Assembly (NCBI GenBank): GCA_027033875.1
Contig: JALVKK010000195.1
Location: 1 to 10,048, forward strand
DNA: 10,048 nt
Direction: 5' to 3'
From: Flavobacteriales bacterium
GTDB lineage: Bacteria > Bacteroidota > Bacteroidia > Flavobacteriales > Flavobacteriaceae
A program made the position numbers and the translations under genes. Shown one piece after another: positions 6,812-10,048 of the stretch. The notes beneath the pieces are model-generated. The model was given only the letters and a program-made list of their open reading frames with translations, did no database searches and was not told where the DNA came from. The number at the start of each line of letters is the position of its first letter. Position 1 is the first letter of the stretch.

Positions 6812-7985
6812 CTTTGACTCGTTTCAAAGCTTCTTTGAGGTCTTCTTTGCTTGTTGCATACGAAAAACGCAAACATTCGGGATTACCGAATGCATCGCCG
6901 GTTACGGTTGCCACTTTGGCTTCTTCGAGTAAATACATCGATAAATCCGTAGCGTTATTGATAGTAACACCATTAAATGTTTTACCGAATAATTCGGACA
7001 CATCAGGAAAAAAGTAAAAAGCCCCTGTAGGTATATTTACTTTAAAATCCGGAATTTCTTTTAGTAAATTATAAAGCAATTGACGGCGTTCGTCGAAAGC
7101 GTCAATCATATATTTGATTTTTTCTTTTCCGCCATCGAGTGCGGCGATTATAGCTTTTTGGGCAATGGAATTGGCACCCGATGTTACTTGACTTTGTATT
7201 TTGGCACAAGCTTTGGCAATAGTCGGATGTGCCGCCATATAACCTACCCGCCAACCGGTCATGGCAAAGGCTTTGGAAACACCGTTTATCGTTACGACCC
7301 GGTCTTTAATACTGTCAATTTCGGCAAAACCGGCAAAATCGCCGGTAAAGTTGATATATTCGTAAATTTCATCGGAAATAATATAGACATTAGGGTAACG
7401 TTCCAATACTTTGCCTAGCTCAGCCAATTCGGTTTTGGTATAAACCGACCCGCTCGGATTACTCGGGGTATTGAAAATCATCAATTTTGTTTTAGGCGTA
7501 ATGGCTTGTTCGAGTTGTTCCGGCGTCATTTTAAAATCATTCTCTATGGTTGTTTTGATAGGTACGGGAACACCACCGACCAATTTGGCTATTTCATAAT
7601 AACTCACCCAGTAAGGCGAGGGCAATATAACTTCATCTCCCGGACTAACCAAAACCATGGCAGCGTTAAAAATGGATTGTTTGGAACCGTTGGAAACAAC
7701 TATTTGTTCGGGATTATACGAAAGATGATTATCTCGTTTCAACTTCCGACAAATAGCTTCACGCACATCTTTATAACCGACGATAGGCGGATACTTAAAA
7801 AAACGATTTGCCATGGCTTTTTTAGCTGCTTCTACTATATATTCAGGGGTGTCAAAATCAGGTTCTCCCAAACTCAAACTGATAACATCTACACCTTCTG
7901 CTTTGAGGTCGGCAGCGCGTTCTGCCATAGCAATGGTTTGAGAAGTTGATAAGGTTTTGATACGACTGGATAGATTCGGTTCCAT
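6795..7985 (-). CDS. Class I PLP-dependent aminotransferase (aspartate aminotransferase-like)
   Basis: The 396-residue protein is a fold-type I aminotransferase that moves an amino group between an amino acid and a 2-oxo acid. Key residues are visible: SLSLGEPDFDTP near the N terminus, NGSKQ (99-103), the PSNPSG loop with Asn176, SDEIY with Asp205, the Schiff-base Lys238 in NGVSKAFAMTGWRVGY, Arg246 for the PLP phosphate and Arg373 (CLRFSYA) for the substrate carboxylate. Length and motifs match the bacterial aspartate aminotransferase subgroup often named AspB/AspC. Sequence alone does not exclude a preference for other amino acids, so the symbol is left empty. ATG at 7983-7985 lies 22 bases after a TAnnTTTG box. 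menG follows on the same strand after 118 bases. Confidence 0.93.
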   Translation of the reverse strand: MEPNLSSRIKTLSTSQTIAMAERAADLKAEGVDVISLSLGEPDFDTPEYIVEAAKKAMANRFFKYPPIVGYKDVREAICRKLKRDNHLSYNPEQIVVSNGSKQSIFNAAMVLVSPGDEVILPSPYWVSYYEIAKLVGGVPVPIKTTIENDFKMTPEQLEQAITPKTKLMIFNTPSNPSGSVYTKTELAELGKVLERYPNVYIISDEIYEYINFTGDFAGFAEIDSIKDRVVTINGVSKAFAMTGWRVGYMAAHPTIAKACAKIQSQVTSGANSIAQKAIIAALDGGKEKIKYMIDAFDERRQLLYNLLKEIPDFKVNIPTGAFYFFPDVSELFGKTFNGVTINNATDLSMYLLEEAKVATVTGDAFGNPECLRFSYATSKEDLKEALKRVKEALIS

Positions 7986-8007
7986 TTTTTATAAAAATTT
8001 TGATTGA

Positions 8008-8015
8008 CAAAAATA
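8008..8015 (-). promoter_or_regulatory. TAnnTTTG (-7) promoter element for the aminotransferase gene
   Basis: Minus-strand TATTTTTG lies 22 bases before the ATG, within the 45-base gap to the upstream kinase gene. The spacing equals that of the MATE promoter. No good -33 TTG is seen, so the box may only supplement read-through from the kinase gene. Confidence 0.5.
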
Positions 8016-8030
8016 CTAAAATAGATTGTG

Positions 8031-8870
8031 TTATATGTGAAAATCAATTAAATCTTGCACAGGGTTTCTAACAATTTTACCGGATATCAAACCGTGTTTT
8101 TCGATAACTTCCAATAATTCTTTTTGAAAGATATAAGCTATAGAACCGTTGAAATGTAAAGGTAATTCTCGATATTGTTCGTAAGCAGCCAATTCTTGTG
8201 TAACAAATTGTTCAAATCCGCGGTATAACAAATCTTTGATGTATTTACTTTTATAATGTTGTTTCATAAAAGGTGCGAATGAAGCCAAATACGTATTGGG
8301 TTGCGGTTTATTATAAAGCCCTTTTATAACTTTTTCAGAATTTATTTTGTATTCCGCTTTAAAATATTGTTTGATTTGTTTGGGCATTTTGTCAAAAAAA
8401 TAGTCGCGTAACAATTGTTTGCCAAACCAGTTACCCGAAGCATCATCCATCAACAAATAACCCATATATCCGACACTTTTAACAATATCTTTACCATCAT
8501 AATAACACGAATTTGAACCGGTACCTATAATAGATACTAACCCGGGTTCATTGCCTGCCGTCGCTCGTGCAGCCGCCAGCATATCAGAGTATATATTGAT
8601 ATGAGCTTTATCGAAAATGCCGGATAAAACTTTTTCTAATTTTTGGTGCGCCATAGAATCGTCAACACCGGACGCATACATATAAATTTCTTTGATATAA
8701 TGAGCATGTTGCAACATTTCATTATTGCGAGCAATGTTTTTACTCATTGTTTCATTATCAAAAACCGTCGGATTTAAGCCTCCGGATTCAAACTTTCCTA
8801 TAATCATTCGTTCGTTATTGACCATCAGCCAAGCGGTTTTGGTTGAACCGGCATCTGCTATTAAAATCAT
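8031..8870 (-). CDS. BadF/BadG/BcrA/BcrD-type ATPase, N-acetylglucosamine kinase-like
   Basis: The 279-residue protein has the actin/hexokinase fold pattern of the BadF/NAGK group. The phosphate-1 loop DAGSTKTAW is at 6-14, a YSDMLAAARA stretch carries the candidate catalytic Asp96, the phosphate-2 loop IGTGSNSCYYDG is at 115-126, MDDASGNWFGKQLLRD (141-156) stands in place of the usual DEGSG, and the adenosine-side motif NGSIAYIF is at 241-248. Related proteins phosphorylate amino sugars such as N-acetylglucosamine. The activases of benzoyl-CoA reductase share the fold but carry an iron-sulfur cysteine pair; the only Cys here is at 122, so that role is ruled out. The sugar is unknown. The stop codon lies 45 bases before the aminotransferase start. 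Confidence 0.85.
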   Translation of the reverse strand: MILIADAGSTKTAWLMVNNERMIIGKFESGGLNPTVFDNETMSKNIARNNEMLQHAHYIKEIYMYASGVDDSMAHQKLEKVLSGIFDKAHINIYSDMLAAARATAGNEPGLVSIIGTGSNSCYYDGKDIVKSVGYMGYLLMDDASGNWFGKQLLRDYFFDKMPKQIKQYFKAEYKINSEKVIKGLYNKPQPNTYLASFAPFMKQHYKSKYIKDLLYRGFEQFVTQELAAYEQYRELPLHFNGSIAYIFQKELLEVIEKHGLISGKIVRNPVQDLIDFHI

Positions 8871-8893
8871 AGATGAGATATTTTGTTTTTTGG

Positions 8894-8901
8894 CAAAAAT
8901 A
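8894..8901 (-). promoter_or_regulatory. TAnnTTTG (-7) promoter element for the kinase gene
   Basis: Minus-strand TATTTTTG lies 23 bases before the ATG at 8870, the same box and nearly the same distance as for the aminotransferase gene. No TTG is seen at -33. Confidence 0.5.
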
Positions 8902-9060
8902 CAATTTTAATGGATATGATAAAAATTGTTGTTGATTTGATAATAAACATATTTTTTGTTACTGTAGAATGAAGTATTGTAAAACCGGTGCATATTATCT
9001 TTTGTATATTTTATTTAACCGGATATGCGTCTGAACAAGTCTTATATACCAATAAATATA

Positions 9061-9699
9061 TTACAAATTTTTTTTCTGCATATAATAAAAGCCATAAGCC
9101 AAAGCACCCAACAAAACACTCGTTACAAGCGGATGTTTTGCAAAAGCATCTTGATAATCCAATAAAATACCGGCGACTACCCCTACAATAGCGCCTCCGA
9201 AATGTGCCTCATGTCCGATACGTGAAGTCATATCTTGCGTGCCTTTGGTGGTGTACCACAAATAGCCCAAAGCAAAGATTATTGCCGGAATAGGAATTAT
9301 GGCAAATAAGTAAATAAATTCAAACGGCAACAAAGTTACAAAAGCAAAAATCGCGGCATTCACACCTGCTGACGCACCAATGGCACTATACCACAAATCG
9401 TTTTGATGAAAATAATAGGACAGATAATTTCCCGCAAAAACTCCTCCGAAATAAATTAGTAAAAAGTTAGTTGTACCAAAAACATGGTTAATAAAATCAC
9501 CAAAAAAATATAAGGTAAACATATTGATCAAAAAATGCGACCAGTCAGCATGCAGAAAAGCGGAAGTCAAAAAACGATGATATTCTCCCGCTTTGATACC
9601 CGATACCGAAAATTTAAAACGTTCGAACAAACTATGATCGTTAAAACCCATATAGGTTGCAATACCCGTTATAATTATGATAATGGTTGATATGGACAT
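9061..9699 (-). CDS. Rhomboid family intramembrane serine protease
   Basis: Rhomboids cut membrane-embedded substrates using a Ser-His pair. This 212-residue, six-to-seven-segment protein has the core layout: GEYHRFLTSAFLHADWSHFLINM (38-60) with the oxyanion-region His55 and Asn59, LYFFG, the Ser loop IGASAGV with nucleophile Ser110, and GHEAHFGGAIVG (162-173) with base His166. The residue after Ser110 is Ala, where GxSG has Gly. Substrate and role are unknown. ATG at 9697-9699 directly follows a heptamer repeat block. The frame stays open for about 100 bases upstream but has no ATG, GTG or TTG, so this start is well fixed. The gene ends 190 bases before the kinase start; that gap holds only the kinase promoter box and a weak GCATAT/ATATGC inverted pair (8990-8995, 9023-9028). 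Confidence 0.9.
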   Translation of the reverse strand: MSISTIIIIITGIATYMGFNDHSLFERFKFSVSGIKAGEYHRFLTSAFLHADWSHFLINMFTLYFFGDFINHVFGTTNFLLIYFGGVFAGNYLSYYFHQNDLWYSAIGASAGVNAAIFAFVTLLPFEFIYLFAIIPIPAIIFALGYLWYTTKGTQDMTSRIGHEAHFGGAIVGVVAGILLDYQDAFAKHPLVTSVLLGALAYGFYYMQKKNL

Positions 9700-9702
9700 G
9701 AT

Positions 9703-9743
9703 GATTTCAGATTTCAGATTTTCTATTTCAGATTTCAGATTTA
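9703..9743. repeat. GATTTCA heptamer block in the rhomboid leader
   Basis: Two perfect GATTTCA units (9703-9716), an interrupted stretch (9717-9730), another GATTTCA (9731-9737) and a partial unit. On the minus strand this is the 5' leader of the rhomboid gene, ending 3 bases before its ATG, where a ribosome would bind. Confidence 0.8.
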
Positions 9744-9883
9744 TTTTGAGGAATTGAGGATTTTGTTGTGCTTCATAGAATATTATATAATTTGATTATA
9801 GTTTAATATTTCAAACAATATGACTGCTTTCAATTTGAGGAATGAGGAATATTGAGAATATCGAACAAGGAACGCCGATTTGT

Positions 9884-9931
9884 GATTTTAGATTTCAGAT
9901 TTTAGATTTCAGATTTCAGATTTAGATTTCA
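9884..9931. repeat. GATTT(C/T)A heptamer array
   Basis: Seven successive units: GATTTTA, GATTTCA, GATTTTA, GATTTCA, GATTTCA, GATTTA (one base short) and GATTTCA. This is the longest uninterrupted block of the repeat. Too short and without spacers, it is not a CRISPR array. Confidence 0.85.
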
Positions 9932-9985
9932 ACCGGACACTGAGTGTTATTTGCGACATAGAAGCAAATAATGTATCGAAGTGTC
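9932..9985. repeat. REP-like palindromic element inside the heptamer array
   Basis: Outer arms GACACT (9936-9941) and AGTGTC (9980-9985) enclose a perfect inner stem TTATTTGC (9947-9954) and GCAAATAA (9964-9971) with a 9-base loop, extendable by G-U pairs. The outer sequences CACTGAG and TCGAAGTG resemble extragenic palindromes I recall from Bacteroidota genomes; this is memory, not a search. Heptamers stop at 9931 and resume at 9986. Confidence 0.65.
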
Positions 9986-10006
9986 GATTTTTGATTTATG
10001 ATTTTT
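9986..10006. repeat. Three further GATTTNN heptamers
   Basis: GATTTTT, GATTTAT and GATTTTT follow one another exactly, starting at the first base after the palindromic element. They look like the continuation of the array at 9884-9931. Confidence 0.65.
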
Positions 10007-10048
10007 AGACGTTTTGATAAAATGTCTCAACTTCTTAAATCATAAATC
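9993..10048. repeat. 12-bp perfect inverted repeat enclosing a second hairpin
   Basis: GATTTATGATTT (9993-10004) is the exact reverse complement of AAATCATAAATC (10037-10048). Inside, AGACGTTTT (10007-10015) pairs with AAAATGTCT (10019-10027) with one G-U pair and a 3-base loop. The right arm reaches the last base of the window, so the repeat may continue. Confidence 0.75.

Larger units (their letters stand above)
9700..10048. other. Gene-free, repeat-dense end of the window
   Basis: I see no credible coding or RNA gene in these 349 bases. They contain the heptamer blocks and palindromes listed separately, plus related AT/GA-rich stretches (TTGAGGAATTGAGGA near 9745-9760, TTTGAGGAATGAGGAATATTGAG near 9834-9856). 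Mixed blocks of this kind are what I would expect of dispersed intergenic repeats; copy number elsewhere cannot be judged here. Confidence 0.7.

Noticed and set aside
8031..8870. Activator of benzoyl-CoA reductase or 2-hydroxyacyl-CoA dehydratase
   Set aside because: It shares the fold, but the only cysteine is Cys122, so the iron-sulfur cysteine pair is missing and no reductase genes are nearby.
8988..9191. A 67-codon plus-strand frame over the 3' end of the rhomboid gene
   Set aside because: It is mostly antisense to the rhomboid C terminus and its translation has no pattern.
9699..9798. N-terminal extension of the rhomboid protein through the heptamer block (reads as NLKSEI repeats)
   Set aside because: The frame is open but has no ATG, GTG or TTG before the stop at 9796-9798.
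9884..9931. CRISPR-like repeat array
   Set aside because: Units are 7 bases with no spacers, and there are no cas genes.

Overview
The window looks like chromosomal core DNA of a low-GC member of the Bacteroidota, flavobacteria-like in character; I cannot place it to genus. Four things point there: promoter-like sites of the TAnnTTTG type specific to that phylum, a PorT/SprT-type component of the type IX secretion system, a menaquinone (not ubiquinone) context for the MenG/UbiE methyltransferase, and the near absence of Shine-Dalgarno sequences before the start codons.

Layout. Bases 1-1270 (minus) hold nearly all of ffh, the signal recognition particle GTPase, whose last codons lie outside the window. 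A 382-base AT-rich divergent region follows, carrying an ffh promoter on the minus strand and a candidate promoter for the next unit on the plus strand. Bases 1653-3079 (plus) are a tight two-gene unit: an inner-membrane-anchored OmpA-domain protein with a second, decayed OmpA-like domain, then a membrane-anchored coiled-coil protein with a helix-hairpin-helix domain. The 216-base gap after it contains a perfect TAnnTTTG promoter directly in front of a long hairpin with a T-tail, so it could encode a roughly 45-nt RNA or be a terminator/attenuator. A second, textbook promoter then drives a MATE-family exporter (3296-4657, plus).

From 4663 to 9699 everything is on the minus strand. Read in transcription order the genes are a rhomboid-family intramembrane protease, a BadF/NAGK-type sugar kinase, a class I PLP aminotransferase, menG/ubiE, porT and a small two-TM YcxB-like protein. 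The kinase and the aminotransferase each have their own TAnnTTTG site 22-25 bases before the ATG. menG, porT and the YcxB-like gene are spaced 37 and 24 bases apart with no visible promoter between them, so they are probably cotranscribed.

The last 349 bases (9700-10048) carry no gene I can support. They are packed with repeats: heptamers of the form GATTTNN in several blocks, a palindromic REP-like element of about 54 bases lodged exactly between two heptamer blocks, and a 12-bp perfect inverted repeat enclosing a further hairpin. The nearest heptamer block forms the leader of the rhomboid gene.

The genes are mostly housekeeping and envelope biology: protein targeting (Ffh), peptidoglycan or envelope contact (OmpA-like), outer-membrane secretion (PorT), membrane proteolysis (rhomboid), drug or metabolite export (MATE) and respiratory quinone synthesis (MenG). 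I see no defence system, prophage, insertion sequence, CRISPR array or tRNA. The more unusual material is the candidate small RNA near 3139, the OmpA/helix-hairpin-helix pair, and the repeat-dense end.
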